DNA of 64,000 bases from Micromonospora ferruginea (GTDB lineage: Bacteria > Actinomycetota > Actinomycetes > Mycobacteriales > Micromonosporaceae), in NCBI RefSeq assembly GCF_013694245.2, contig NZ_CP059322.2:1608001-1672000 (forward strand). Reading direction: 5' to 3'. This document shows positions 24,226 through 32,471 of this stretch, in pieces (position 1 is the stretch's first letter; every line of letters begins with the position of its first letter). The translations under genes were made by a program, and so were the position numbers. The notes beneath the pieces are model-generated. The model worked only from the letters and a program-made list of their open reading frames with translations. It was not told where the DNA came from and ran no database searches.

Positions 24226-24276
24226 GGAGGGGCCCCCGCTTAACGCCTCCGGTATAGGCGGGGCCCCCGCTTAACC
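24226..24276. repeat. GGGGCCCC-rich double-palindrome intergenic repeat, copy 1
   Basis: The element holds GGAGGGGCCCCCGCTTAACG, then CCTCCGGTATAGGC, then GGGGCCCCCGCTTAACC. It sits 4 bp after the stop of the P450 gene. Copy 2 (41936-41992) is the same element in inverse orientation with a few changes. Two GC palindromes flank a conserved GCCTCCGGTAT core. I associate such elements with many Micromonosporaceae intergenic regions. The rest of the gap between the NrdR boxes and this element (24117-24225) shows nothing I can name. Confidence 0.85.
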
Positions 24277-24280
24277 CCGG

Positions 24281-25504
24281 TCACCAGGTGACCGGCAGGC
24301 CCGTCGGGCCGAGGATGGCGTGCCCCGCCTTCCATCCGACCTCGTCCGGCGGCACCGCGAGGCGCAGGCCGGGCAGCTCCCGCAGCAGCAGACCGAGCGC
24401 GGTGCGGACCTCCAGCGCCCCCAGGTGCGCCCCGATGCAGTAGTGCGGGCCGTGGCCGAAGGAGAGGTGCGGGGTGGGCGTCCGGTCGAAGTCCATCCGT
24501 TCCGGGTCGGGAAACACGTCCGGGTCGCGGTTCGCCGCGTCGTGCGACGGGACCACGATGTCGCCCTCGGCCAGCCGGGCACCGCTGGGCAGCGTCACGT
24601 CCGCCATCACTCGGCGCGGCATCTCGTCGCCGTTGGCGGTCGAGTGCAGCCGTTCCAGCTCGGCGACCGCGGCGTCCAGCCGGTCCGGGTGCGCCACCAG
24701 ATGGGCCCAACCGGTCCCGTCCGGCCCGTACGGCGCGGTCTGGAGCACGTGGACGAACGTGGCGATCGAACTGGCCGTGGTCTCCCACCCGCCCACCACG
24801 AGCGAGATGGGCAGCTTGATCTGGACGTCCGCCGGCTGGTCGGCGGCCGCGGTGGCGATCCGGCCGAGCAGGTCGTCACCCGCGCGGTCGCGGCGCTGCT
24901 CCAACTGGCCCCACAGGTAGCCGCCCATCTCCTCGGCCGAGCGGGCGGCGTCCTCGCGGCTCAGGTCGCCGGCGCCGAGGAACATGTCGCCCCACCGGCG
25001 GAACCGCATCCGGTCCTCGGCGGGCAGTCCGAGCAGGTCGCAGATCACGTCCAGCGCGAACGGCACCGCGAAGTCCCGGACCAGGTCGGCCGGGGCGCCG
25101 GCGGCGACCATCGAGGCCAGCCTCGCCTCGGCCGCGGCCCGTACGGCGTCGCGCAGCGCGTCGACCGCCGGCCGGGTGAACGCGTCCTTCACCGTGCCGC
25201 GCACCCGGGCGTGCGCGTCGCCGTCCATGCCGAGCATGGTGCCCGCCACGTCGACCTCGTCGGCGTGCGCGGCGGCGGCCCGGGAGAAGACGTCCTGGCG
25301 GCGCAGCACCTCCCGGACGTCCGAATATCGGCAGATCAGCAGCGCGGGGACCGGCTCACCGTTCACCTGCCGCACGATCGGGACCACGCCGGGGCCGGCG
25401 GCGAACCGGGCGTAGTCCGGGTGCTTGCGCGGGCCGGGCGGGCGGTTCACGCCGTCGGCGTCCTGGTAGAAGGGATGGGGGAGGCGGGCGTCGATGTCCG
25501 TCAT
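24281..25504 (-). CDS. Cytochrome P450
   Basis: A 407-residue bacterial class I P450. The heme-ligand Cys356 is in LSFGHGPHYCIGAHLG. The I-helix is LVVGGWETTASS (oxygen-activating acid/Thr pair Glu-Thr) and the K-helix ExxR is within AELERLHS. It needs a ferredoxin partner, none of which is nearby. It starts MTDIDARLPHP at 25504, which gives a normal N-terminus. Flanked by nrdA on one side and a PepSY protein on the other, it has no obvious pathway context. Substrate unknown. Confidence 0.92.
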   Translation of the reverse strand: MTDIDARLPHPFYQDADGVNRPPGPRKHPDYARFAAGPGVVPIVRQVNGEPVPALLICRYSDVREVLRRQDVFSRAAAAHADEVDVAGTMLGMDGDAHARVRGTVKDAFTRPAVDALRDAVRAAAEARLASMVAAGAPADLVRDFAVPFALDVICDLLGLPAEDRMRFRRWGDMFLGAGDLSREDAARSAEEMGGYLWGQLEQRRDRAGDDLLGRIATAAADQPADVQIKLPISLVVGGWETTASSIATFVHVLQTAPYGPDGTGWAHLVAHPDRLDAAVAELERLHSTANGDEMPRRVMADVTLPSGARLAEGDIVVPSHDAANRDPDVFPDPERMDFDRTPTPHLSFGHGPHYCIGAHLGALEVRTALGLLLRELPGLRLAVPPDEVGWKAGHAILGPTGLPVTW

Positions 25505-25570
25505 CCGTCCACAGTGCCAGCTCCGGGCCGGCGGTGGGGCCCCCGACCGGGCGCCCCACCGCACCGCCGG

Positions 25571-27034
25571 TCAACTGCCGGCTGGGGCGGGCGAGACCGG
25601 GGCCGCCGGGCGTCGGCGTCGCCGGAGCAGTCCGGCCACGGCGTCGACCACCAGGAAACCGAGCAGCGTGCCGCCGAACCATGGCAGCGCCCAGCCGAGC
25701 GCCACCAGCACCGGCACCCCGGCCAGCAGTGCCCAGCGCGACATCCCGCGTACCGCCCCGCGGGCCGGCGGCGCGCCCAGCGGGGCCTGCCGGCCGGCGC
25801 GGGTGGGGCGGCGCTGCCACCACATCCGGTATCCCCAGACGACGACGCAGAGCAGGCCGAGCGCGAGCGCGGCGAGCAGGACCTGGTTGACCGGCCCGAA
25901 GAGCCGGCCCATGTGGGCCTGGATGCCGAGCTTGCTGAGTCTCGCCGGCATCGGCCAGTCGGCGAAGTCGCTGCGCGCGGTCACCGTGCCGGTGACCGGG
26001 TGGACGGCGACCCGGTCGTAGCCGACCGGCCACCGGTCGTCGGTCTGCGCGACCGTCCACGCGGTACCGTCCTCGGCCGCCGGGGTGATCGCGACCGGTC
26101 CGGACAGACCGGCGGCGCGGGCGCTGCCCAGCACCCGGTCGTAGGTCGCCGGGTCCGCCGCCGGCGCGACTGCCGGCCCGCCGTGCTGGTGGCCACCCCC
26201 GGCGGTGGGCGGCGCGCCGGCGAGCGCGGTGGAGATCTCCGGTGCGCCGGCACGCAGCGCGTCCAGGCCGGCGCCGAAGTTCGCCCCGGCGTAGCGGGAC
26301 CAGGTCAGGCCGGTGGCGGAGAGGAACAGCAGGCCGACGGCGAGCCAGACACCGGTGGTGGCGTGCCAGCCCCGGGTGCGCCGCACGCCCCGCCCGGCGG
26401 ACAGGTCGGGTACGAGCAGGTGCCGGGCGCGGGCCCGGCCGGCGGCGCGCCGGCGCCACCACAGCACCACGCCGCCCAGCACCAGCACCCACAGCCAGCT
26501 CGCCGCGATCTCCGAGTAGTGCCGGCCGACGTCGCCCAGGTGCAGGTTGCGGTGCAGGTCGTCCAGCCAGGTGGTGACCGGCGTCGACCCGAACCAGGTG
26601 GTCAACCGGCCGGTGACCCGCGCGGTGTACGGGTCGACGTAGACGGTGTGCTGCCGGTCGCCGAGGTCGTCGCGGGCGAACACCACCCGGGTGGTCCTGT
26701 CGCCGTCGCCGGGCTGCACGCCGGTGAGCGTGCCGTCGGGGTGCGCGGCGCGGGCGGCGGCGATCTGCTCGGCGAGCGGCCGGGCCTGCTCCCCGACGGT
26801 GGAGACGGTGAGCGTGTCGCCGTAGAGCGCGTCGTCGAGCTGCGGCGTGAGCGTGTAGGCCAGCCCGGTGAGCGCGGCGACCAGCAGGAACGGCGCGACG
26901 AGGATGCCGGCGTAGAAGTGCAGGCGGGTCAGCAGCGCGGTCAGCGGCGTGGGCCGCCGCGCCGGCCGGGGCGGTTCGGCCGGCGCGGCGGGGGAGTCCG
27001 GCGCGCGGTCGCCGGGCAGTTCGGTCACGGACAT
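25571..27034 (-). CDS. PepSY-associated TM helix (PiuB-like) membrane protein
   Basis: A 487-residue membrane protein with four to five hydrophobic helices. The pattern is typical of the PepSY_TM family: RLHFYAGILVAPFLLVAALTG (helix 1), a periplasmic PepSY-type domain (HTVYVDPYTARVTGRL), DLHRNLHLGDVGRHYSEI then SWLWVLVLGGVVLWW, RGWHATTGVWLAVGLLFLSATG, and IQAHMGRLFGPVNQVL near the C-terminus. The conserved His residues in these helices probably bind heme or metal. Family members are linked to iron/siderophore reduction. It lies next to, but 137 bp apart from, the copper operon. Confidence 0.87.
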   Translation of the reverse strand: MSVTELPGDRAPDSPAAPAEPPRPARRPTPLTALLTRLHFYAGILVAPFLLVAALTGLAYTLTPQLDDALYGDTLTVSTVGEQARPLAEQIAAARAAHPDGTLTGVQPGDGDRTTRVVFARDDLGDRQHTVYVDPYTARVTGRLTTWFGSTPVTTWLDDLHRNLHLGDVGRHYSEIAASWLWVLVLGGVVLWWRRRAAGRARARHLLVPDLSAGRGVRRTRGWHATTGVWLAVGLLFLSATGLTWSRYAGANFGAGLDALRAGAPEISTALAGAPPTAGGGHQHGGPAVAPAADPATYDRVLGSARAAGLSGPVAITPAAEDGTAWTVAQTDDRWPVGYDRVAVHPVTGTVTARSDFADWPMPARLSKLGIQAHMGRLFGPVNQVLLAALALGLLCVVVWGYRMWWQRRPTRAGRQAPLGAPPARGAVRGMSRWALLAGVPVLVALGWALPWFGGTLLGFLVVDAVAGLLRRRRRPAAPVSPAPAGS

Positions 27035-27171
27035 CAGGGCAACTCCGATCGGGAAATGGAAATTGGGATATGACGGGCCCGCTGCCCGTCGAGCCGTGCG
27101 TGGTGCGCGGTTGCCGTCTCCCGGGTGGATGGTCGGGCGGGGCCGCGCGGAAGTTCCCGCCGATGTGCCGA

Positions 27172-29346
27172 TCAGTTCCGGTCGCGTGCGGCGGCGGCCA
27201 GGAACGCGTTGTAGCGGGCCAGGTCGTCGTCCTCGCCGGTGGCCTCGGCCCGGTCGGCGGCCCGGTCAAGACGGCGCTGCTCGCGCTGGTCGGCCCGGAT
27301 CCACTGCCGAACCAGCAGGACCATCACGACGGCGGCGGGGATCTCGCCGAACGCCCAGGCGATGCCGGCGCCCAGCTTCTGGTCGTCGAGCAGCGACGAG
27401 GCCCAGTCGGGATGGACGCCGAGATACCAGTCGGGGGCGATGACGGTGGTGGTCTGCATGAGCGCGAGGCCGAAGAAGCCGTGCGCCATCATCGCGGCGA
27501 AGTGGATGAGCACCAGGATCGGGTGGGGGAGCCGGGGTCGGCCGGGGTCGATGCCGATGAGCACCCAGAACAGCAGGTAGCCGGAGAGCACGAAGTGTCC
27601 CAGCATGGCCAGGTGCCCGAGGTGCGAGCGCATCAACGTGCCCAGCAGATCGCTGAAGTAGAGGCCGAACAGGCTGGCGGTGTAGATGCCGAGCGCCACC
27701 AGCGGATGGGTGAGCAGCCGGGCGGCGCGGCTGTGCAGGGCGCGCAGCAGCCACTCCCGGGCCCCGCGTACCTCCGGTTCGGTGGGGCGGCGCAACGCCC
27801 GCAGCGCGAGCGTGACCGGCGCGCCGCCGACCAGCAGGATCGGCACCATCATGGACAGCACCATGTGCTGGGCCATGTGCACGCTGAACAGCACGTAGGC
27901 GTAGCGGGCGAAGCCGAGGCCGGTGGCGGCGGCCAGCACCAGCAGACCGGCGATCCAGCTCGCGGTGCGGGCCACCGGCCAGCGGTGCCCGCCACGGCGC
28001 AGCCGGCGCACGCCGGCCAGGTAGCCGCCGATGCCGACGACGGTCACGGTGAGGAAGAACAGGTCGGGCAGCGGCTGGCCGAGCAGGTGCGCGACGGTGG
28101 GCGCGGATGGCATCGGAAAACCGAGCACCTCGGTCACCGGGTCGGCGTCGGCCGGTGGGGCGACCGGCGTCGGGCTGCGCGACAGCGCGACCGCCAGGCC
28201 GATCGTGGCGGCGAAGACCACCACCTCCCCGGCGGCGAGCCGCGCGAACGCGCCGCGCCGCCCGGCCGCCAGGCCCGGCAGGGTACGGGTGCGGTGCGCG
28301 GCGCCGAGCGCGCCGAGCAGTACGAGCGCGGCCAGCTTGCCGAGCACCAGCACGCCGTACCCGGATCGCCAGAGCTGCTCGACGTCGCCGAGGCGGACCG
28401 CCGCGTTGGCCAGGCCGCTGACCGCGACCGTGCCGAAGCAGGCCAGCGCGAGCCGGCTGTAACGGGCGGCGGCCCCGGGTAGGTGCCGGCTGCGGCGGAT
28501 GGTCAGCAGCGCGGCCAGCCCGCCGGCCCAGAGCGCGGCGGCCAGCACGTGCAGGGCGAGGCTGGAGACCGCGATCTGGTGGTTGCCGGCCCCGGCCGCG
28601 TGGCCGGTCAACGCCGGCGGCAGCAGGCCGACGAGCGCCAGCCCGGCCGCGACCGCCGCGGTGCCGCGGGACACGCCGACCCGGGCCGTCACCGCCACCA
28701 CGGCAGCCAGCCCGGCCTGCGCCAGCAACGAGCGGCCCTGCGAGATGTCGACGCCGAAACTGATCACACTCGCCGCGCCGAGCCGGTCGAGTGGCGCGCC
28801 GAGCAGGTCGGAGACGGTGAGCACCAGCAGGGCCAGGGACGCCACGGCCCAGCCGGCCGCGGCCAGGCCGGCACGGCGCAGCACGAGCCAGCCGTGCGCG
28901 GAGACGCTCGTCCCGTCGCCCGGCAGCAGGAAGGCGGCGGTCACCGCGAACCCGACGGTGAGCGTGGCGAGAACGTCGGCGAGCAGCCGCACCGGTGGCA
29001 GTGCCCAGGTGGTGACCGGACCGGGATCAGGTAGGCCGGGGATGGCGGCGGCGAGCGCGCCGCCGGCCCGCAGCGCGAGCAGCAGTGCGGCCGCTGCCGC
29101 GCCGACCGCCCCCAGCCCGACGAGCCAGCCGGCCGCTCCCGTCGCGCCCCCGGTGCCCGGCCCGGCCGCCGGCGATCGGGTGGTGAACGGTCCGGTGGCG
29201 ATCGACTCGCCCGTCCCCGGCACGCTCGCCCTCGCTCCGGCAGCGACCGGTCCGGCCGCGCCGGGCTGTTCCGTGTTGGACGGTTCGGTCGGGCCGGGCT
29301 GCCGCTGGGCCGGGGACTGCGGCGACGGTGACGTGGGCTGGTGCAC
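27172..29346 (-). CDS. Fused copper-resistance CopD / cytochrome c oxidase assembly factor CtaG membrane protein
   Basis: A 724-residue polytopic protein. After a Pro/Gly/Thr-rich cytosolic N-terminus (about 70 residues), the first half is CopD-like (HVLAAALWAGGLAALL is the typical motif). The second half is CtaG-like, with RYAYVLFSVHMAQHMVLSMM, GHLAMLGHFVLSGYLLFWVL, and HGFFGLALMQ, all His/Met-rich and suited for copper. Such fusions are known in actinobacteria. It is the last gene of the copper operon, 53 bp after copC, and presumably moves or hands on copper for oxidase assembly. The start (GTG at 29346) is uncertain because of the low-complexity N-terminus. Confidence 0.88.
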   Translation of the reverse strand: MHQPTSPSPQSPAQRQPGPTEPSNTEQPGAAGPVAAGARASVPGTGESIATGPFTTRSPAAGPGTGGATGAAGWLVGLGAVGAAAAALLLALRAGGALAAAIPGLPDPGPVTTWALPPVRLLADVLATLTVGFAVTAAFLLPGDGTSVSAHGWLVLRRAGLAAAGWAVASLALLVLTVSDLLGAPLDRLGAASVISFGVDISQGRSLLAQAGLAAVVAVTARVGVSRGTAAVAAGLALVGLLPPALTGHAAGAGNHQIAVSSLALHVLAAALWAGGLAALLTIRRSRHLPGAAARYSRLALACFGTVAVSGLANAAVRLGDVEQLWRSGYGVLVLGKLAALVLLGALGAAHRTRTLPGLAAGRRGAFARLAAGEVVVFAATIGLAVALSRSPTPVAPPADADPVTEVLGFPMPSAPTVAHLLGQPLPDLFFLTVTVVGIGGYLAGVRRLRRGGHRWPVARTASWIAGLLVLAAATGLGFARYAYVLFSVHMAQHMVLSMMVPILLVGGAPVTLALRALRRPTEPEVRGAREWLLRALHSRAARLLTHPLVALGIYTASLFGLYFSDLLGTLMRSHLGHLAMLGHFVLSGYLLFWVLIGIDPGRPRLPHPILVLIHFAAMMAHGFFGLALMQTTTVIAPDWYLGVHPDWASSLLDDQKLGAGIAWAFGEIPAAVVMVLLVRQWIRADQREQRRLDRAADRAEATGEDDDLARYNAFLAAAARDRN

Positions 29347-29399
29347 GGTGCGGAACCTGGTTTCGGATCGGGTCGCCGGGATGGACCCGGCCGCATGGG

Positions 29400-29990
29400 T
29401 CAGGAGGCGCGGCGGCGGCGGAGCAGCAACACGGCCGCGCCCGCCACGGCCAGGGCGACGACCGCGCCGCCGGCCACCAGGGCCACCGGCGGTCCGTCGT
29501 CGGCGCCGGTGGCGGAGATCGGGGCGGCCACCGCGTCGGCACTGGTCACCGCCCCGGCCGACGCGGGCGGGGGTGATGCTGCGGGCGCGGTCGGGCCGGC
29601 CACGGTGAAGCGGTACGAGCCCTGCACCGGATGCCCGTCGGCGGAAACCACCCGGTAGGCGACCGTGTAGGTGCCGTTGGTCAGTGACTTGTCCACGGTC
29701 ACGGTGCCGGTCGTGCCGTTCACGGCCGGCGCGCCGGTCGGCACCCGCTGCCGGTCGGCGTCGCTGAGCACGATGGTGGTGAACTCCGGGTTGAGCCGTT
29801 GCAGGAAGCGCAGCGTCACCGAGGTCGGCGCGACGGTGAGCCGGGCGTCCTGGGCCGGCGTGGCCGACTGCAACGCGTTGTGCGCCGCAGCGGGTGTGGC
29901 CGGCGCCAGCAGCAGCGCGGTGAGCGCCGCGGCGAACGCGACGACGGCACGGGTACGCATCGGGCGAGCGGCCCTCCTGGTCGTGGTCAC
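29400..29990 (-). CDS. copC: CopC-type copper-binding exported protein with C-terminal membrane anchor
   Basis: A 196-residue protein. A signal peptide ends in PATPAAAHNALQSATPAQDA, so the mature N-terminus would begin with His, as is usual for CopC where that His binds Cu(II). The Ig-like CopC domain continues with LTVAPTSVTLRFLQRLNPEF and YRVVSADGHPVQGSYRFTV (His and Asp ligands). A linker and a single C-terminal TM helix (VALVAGGAVVALAVAGAAVLL) with Arg-rich end follow. The GTG at 29990 overlaps the DyP stop (GTGA); the ATG at 29960 is an alternative. Confidence 0.92.
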   Translation of the reverse strand: MTTTRRAARPMRTRAVVAFAAALTALLLAPATPAAAHNALQSATPAQDARLTVAPTSVTLRFLQRLNPEFTTIVLSDADRQRVPTGAPAVNGTTGTVTVDKSLTNGTYTVAYRVVSADGHPVQGSYRFTVAGPTAPAASPPPASAGAVTSADAVAAPISATGADDGPPVALVAGGAVVALAVAGAAVLLLRRRRAS

Positions 29991-31216
29991 GCGAGCACCC
30001 GCTCGCCGATCCAGCCGCCCTCCGGGCAGCCGGGCGGTACGGCGAACACGGCGGAGCCGATCGGGGTGGTCCACTCGTTGAGCAGGTCCCGCTCCGCCAG
30101 CCGGCGCTGGATGGGCAGGAACTGCCGCCCGATGTCGGCCTGGTACGCGGCGAAGATCAGCCCGCTGTCCGCGTGCCCGTCGGCGGTCGGCGTACCGTCG
30201 TAGTTGTAGGGCCGACGCAGGATCTTCTGCCGATCGTCGGTGACCCGGGCCCGGGTCAGGTGCGAGAAGTCCGGGATGACGGTGAGCCCGTCCGGCCCGA
30301 GCGCGGCGAAGTCCGGCTCGTCGTGCTCGGCGGCGCCGGTCAGCGGCGCGCCGGTGTCCAGGCGCCGACCCACCGCGACCTCCCGGTCGGTGCGGCCCAG
30401 CAGGTCCCAGGTCTCCAGGTTCATGCTGATCCGCCGCACCACGAGGGTGGTGGAGTCGCGCAGCCAGTCCGGCCCGTCGGTCACCCACACGGCGGTGTCG
30501 GCCGGGGCGCCCGGCTGCGGGTTGGCGGTGCCGTCGAGTTGCCCGAACAGGTTGCGCTGGGTGCGCCCCGGCTCGGCCCCGGCGGCCCGGCGGAAGCCCC
30601 GCTGCACCCAGCGCACGGTCGCGAACGGCCGGCTGTCCTTGACCAGGACGCGCTGGGCGTGGGCGACGGTGAGCGGGTCGTCGGCGCAGACCTGGAGCAG
30701 CAGGTCCCCGCCGGACCAGCGCGGTTGCAGCCGGTCGACGCGGAACGCGGGCAGTTCGGCCACCGACGCGGGCCGCCGGTCGGCGCGTCCGGCGGCGGCG
30801 TACAGGCCGGGGCCGAAGCCGAACGTGACGGTCAGCCGGGCCGGCAGCAGGCCGAGTTCCGGTTCGGTGTCGGCAAGCGACGGCCGGCCCTGGGTGAGCC
30901 GGGCGGCGTCGTCGGAGAGCAGGCGCAGCATCCGGCCGAGCGCCGCCCGGTCGGTGCCCGGCTTCAGGGTGAACGCGACGAACGCGGCGTGTGCCTGCGG
31001 CTCGGTGGTGACCCCGGACTGCCGGGCACCGTGGAACGGTTCGACCGCGCTGCCGACCAGGGCGGCCGGCACCGGCTCGGGGCGTACCCCCGGGTCGTGG
31101 GGACGCGCGGCGGTGATCGCGACGCCGGCGGCGAGCGTGCCCCCGACGGCGACCGCGCCGCCGGTGAGCAGGCCGCGCCTGCTCACCCGGCGGTCGGTCC
31201 CGGCAGGGTCGGTCAT
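29987..31216 (-). CDS. Tat-exported DyP-type heme peroxidase
   Basis: A 409-residue peroxidase with a twin-arginine leader (RRVSRRGLLTGGAVAVGG). The DyP hallmark GxxDG is present as FGQLDGTANPQ, with the catalytic Asp, and the proximal heme His is probably in DFSHLTRARV. Length and leader fit the EfeB/DtpA class. The ATG overlaps the stop of the PCuAC gene by 4 nt, and copC follows in turn. In Streptomyces lividans a DyP (DtpA) is genetically linked to extracellular copper chaperones and GlxA maturation, and this operon looks like the same type. Confidence 0.93.
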   Translation of the reverse strand: MTDPAGTDRRVSRRGLLTGGAVAVGGTLAAGVAITAARPHDPGVRPEPVPAALVGSAVEPFHGARQSGVTTEPQAHAAFVAFTLKPGTDRAALGRMLRLLSDDAARLTQGRPSLADTEPELGLLPARLTVTFGFGPGLYAAAGRADRRPASVAELPAFRVDRLQPRWSGGDLLLQVCADDPLTVAHAQRVLVKDSRPFATVRWVQRGFRRAAGAEPGRTQRNLFGQLDGTANPQPGAPADTAVWVTDGPDWLRDSTTLVVRRISMNLETWDLLGRTDREVAVGRRLDTGAPLTGAAEHDEPDFAALGPDGLTVIPDFSHLTRARVTDDRQKILRRPYNYDGTPTADGHADSGLIFAAYQADIGRQFLPIQRRLAERDLLNEWTTPIGSAVFAVPPGCPEGGWIGERVLA

Positions 31217-31794
31217 GAGGCAGGGCTCATCTCCGGCATCGGGGTGTCGCCGTGGCCGGGGGCGTAGGACTCCTGGGCGCCGGTGAACGGCTTGGCCACG
31301 GCGCGGAAGGTCTGGGTGCGGCCGTCGGCGAAGGTGAGCGTGAAGGTGAGTTCGTCACCGGCCCGCACCGGCTTGCTGATGTCCATCAGCATCAGGTGGT
31401 CGCCGCCGGGCTCCAGCCTGGCGCGGGAGTGGGCCTTGACCACGATGCCGCCCTCCTTGGGCCGCATGACCATCTTCCCGTCCTCCATGGTCATCTCGTG
31501 CAGCTCCATCGGGGAGACCTCGGTGGCGGCCCTGGTGATCGTCACGTCGGCGTCACCGTCGTTGACCAGGGTGCCGAACGCGGCGGTCATGCCCTTGTCG
31601 GCGGCCTTCACCCACGGGTCGCTGATGCCGAGCACCCCGGCCGCCGCGCTCACCGAGGCTGAGGCGGTCGCCGTCGGTGCGGCGACCCTCGAGCCGTCGG
31701 CGGACCCGCAGGCGGCGACGGACGCGGCCAGCAGGGTCGCGCCGATCAGGGCTCCGGGACGCCGGAACCGGCGGCTGATGGTGGTGCTGGGCAT
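31213..31794 (-). CDS. PCu(A)C-type copper chaperone lipoprotein
   Basis: A 193-residue protein. The signal peptide ends in a lipobox (LLAASVAAC), so it is a membrane-anchored lipoprotein. The PCuAC domain has MELHEMTMEDGKMVM and GGDHLMLMDISKP, which together give the H(M)x10MxnHxM copper site. The C-terminus has further Met/His residues (PGHGDTPMPEM). It is the first gene of the operon and should hand Cu(I) to cytochrome oxidase or the secreted copper proteins. Confidence 0.93.
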   Translation of the reverse strand: MPSTTISRRFRRPGALIGATLLAASVAACGSADGSRVAAPTATASASVSAAAGVLGISDPWVKAADKGMTAAFGTLVNDGDADVTITRAATEVSPMELHEMTMEDGKMVMRPKEGGIVVKAHSRARLEPGGDHLMLMDISKPVRAGDELTFTLTFADGRTQTFRAVAKPFTGAQESYAPGHGDTPMPEMSPAS

Positions 31795-31926
31795 GACGGT
31801 GTCCCCTTCGACGATCGGTGTTCGTACCGTTGGTCGGCGCCGGGGGATGGTTGGTTCCGGCGGATGCGATCGATCACGCCGCCCCGCGGCGAGCCGGCCG
31901 GACACGCCGGCTCACCGCGGGCGACG

Positions 31927-32319
31927 TCAGCAGTTGCGCAGCGTCGGGGACTGGTTGAGCAACTGGCCGCGGCCGGAGGTGAACCGGCGGTACGCCTCGG
32001 AGTCGGCGGCGGACGGCCGGAACGCGGCCACCCGGTGGCAGTTCTGGAACGCCAGCCGCACCCCGAAGTGGCGTTCCAGGCCGGCGCGGATCGCGTCGCT
32101 GGCCATCGCGCGCAGCAGTTGGCCGCGCTCGGCGTCGCCCGGTGGCGCGACGACGTTGTCGGCGAACTCGGCGTCGGTGGCCGCCAGGTCGGCGGCGACC
32201 CGGCCGACGGTCTGGAAGGCGTACGGCAGGGAGTCGCGGACGCAGGCGACGAACGCCTCCTCCTCGATCTCTCCGGTCTCGGCGGCGCGCAGCAGGGCGG
32301 GCGGGACGGTGAGCGACAT
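31927..32319 (-). CDS. SCO5389-family conserved actinobacterial protein
   Basis: A 130-residue protein I recognise as the SCO5389 family: it begins SLTVPPALLRAAETGEIEEE and has FVACVRDSLPYAF, FADNVVAPPGDAERGQLLRA, IRAGLERHFGVRLAFQNCHR and a C-terminal QLLNQSP. No biochemical function is established to my knowledge. ATG 32319 has GGAGGAGAC upstream. It stands alone; an inverted repeat that resembles a metalloregulator box lies 19 bp before the start codon. Confidence 0.85.
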   Translation of the reverse strand: MSLTVPPALLRAAETGEIEEEAFVACVRDSLPYAFQTVGRVAADLAATDAEFADNVVAPPGDAERGQLLRAMASDAIRAGLERHFGVRLAFQNCHRVAAFRPSAADSEAYRRFTSGRGQLLNQSPTLRNC

Positions 32320-32337
32320 GGGTCTCCTCCACTCTTC

Positions 32338-32356
32338 GGAAACGACAACCGTTTCC
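32338..32356. promoter_or_regulatory. Operator-like inverted repeat (Zur/Fur-style) upstream of the SCO5389-family gene
   Basis: GGAAACG and CGTTTCC are separated by 5 bp, giving a 19-bp dyad. The form GGAAACG...CGTTTCC recalls actinobacterial Zur boxes (TGAAAATnATTTTCA class), but the match is partial. It overlaps the expected promoter of the gene at 31927-32319. Confidence 0.45.
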
Positions 32357-32471
32357 ATTAACGTGACGTGGTGAGCAGACCACGGGCCCCGGATCCGGTC
32401 AAGCACCGGCACACGCGAAGCGGCGGGCGGCCCCCGAAGGGATCCGCCCGCCGCCCGTGGTGCGAACGCCG

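Noticed and set aside
24226..24276. CRISPR-like repeat array
   Set aside because: There are only two related palindromic units around one core, without spacers; the second genomic copy is isolated 17.7 kb away.
24281..25504. P450 at 24281-25504 as part of the left-hand biosynthetic cluster
   Set aside because: It is separated by the metallopeptidase and nrdAB genes and a repeat element, and no other biosynthetic gene adjoins it.
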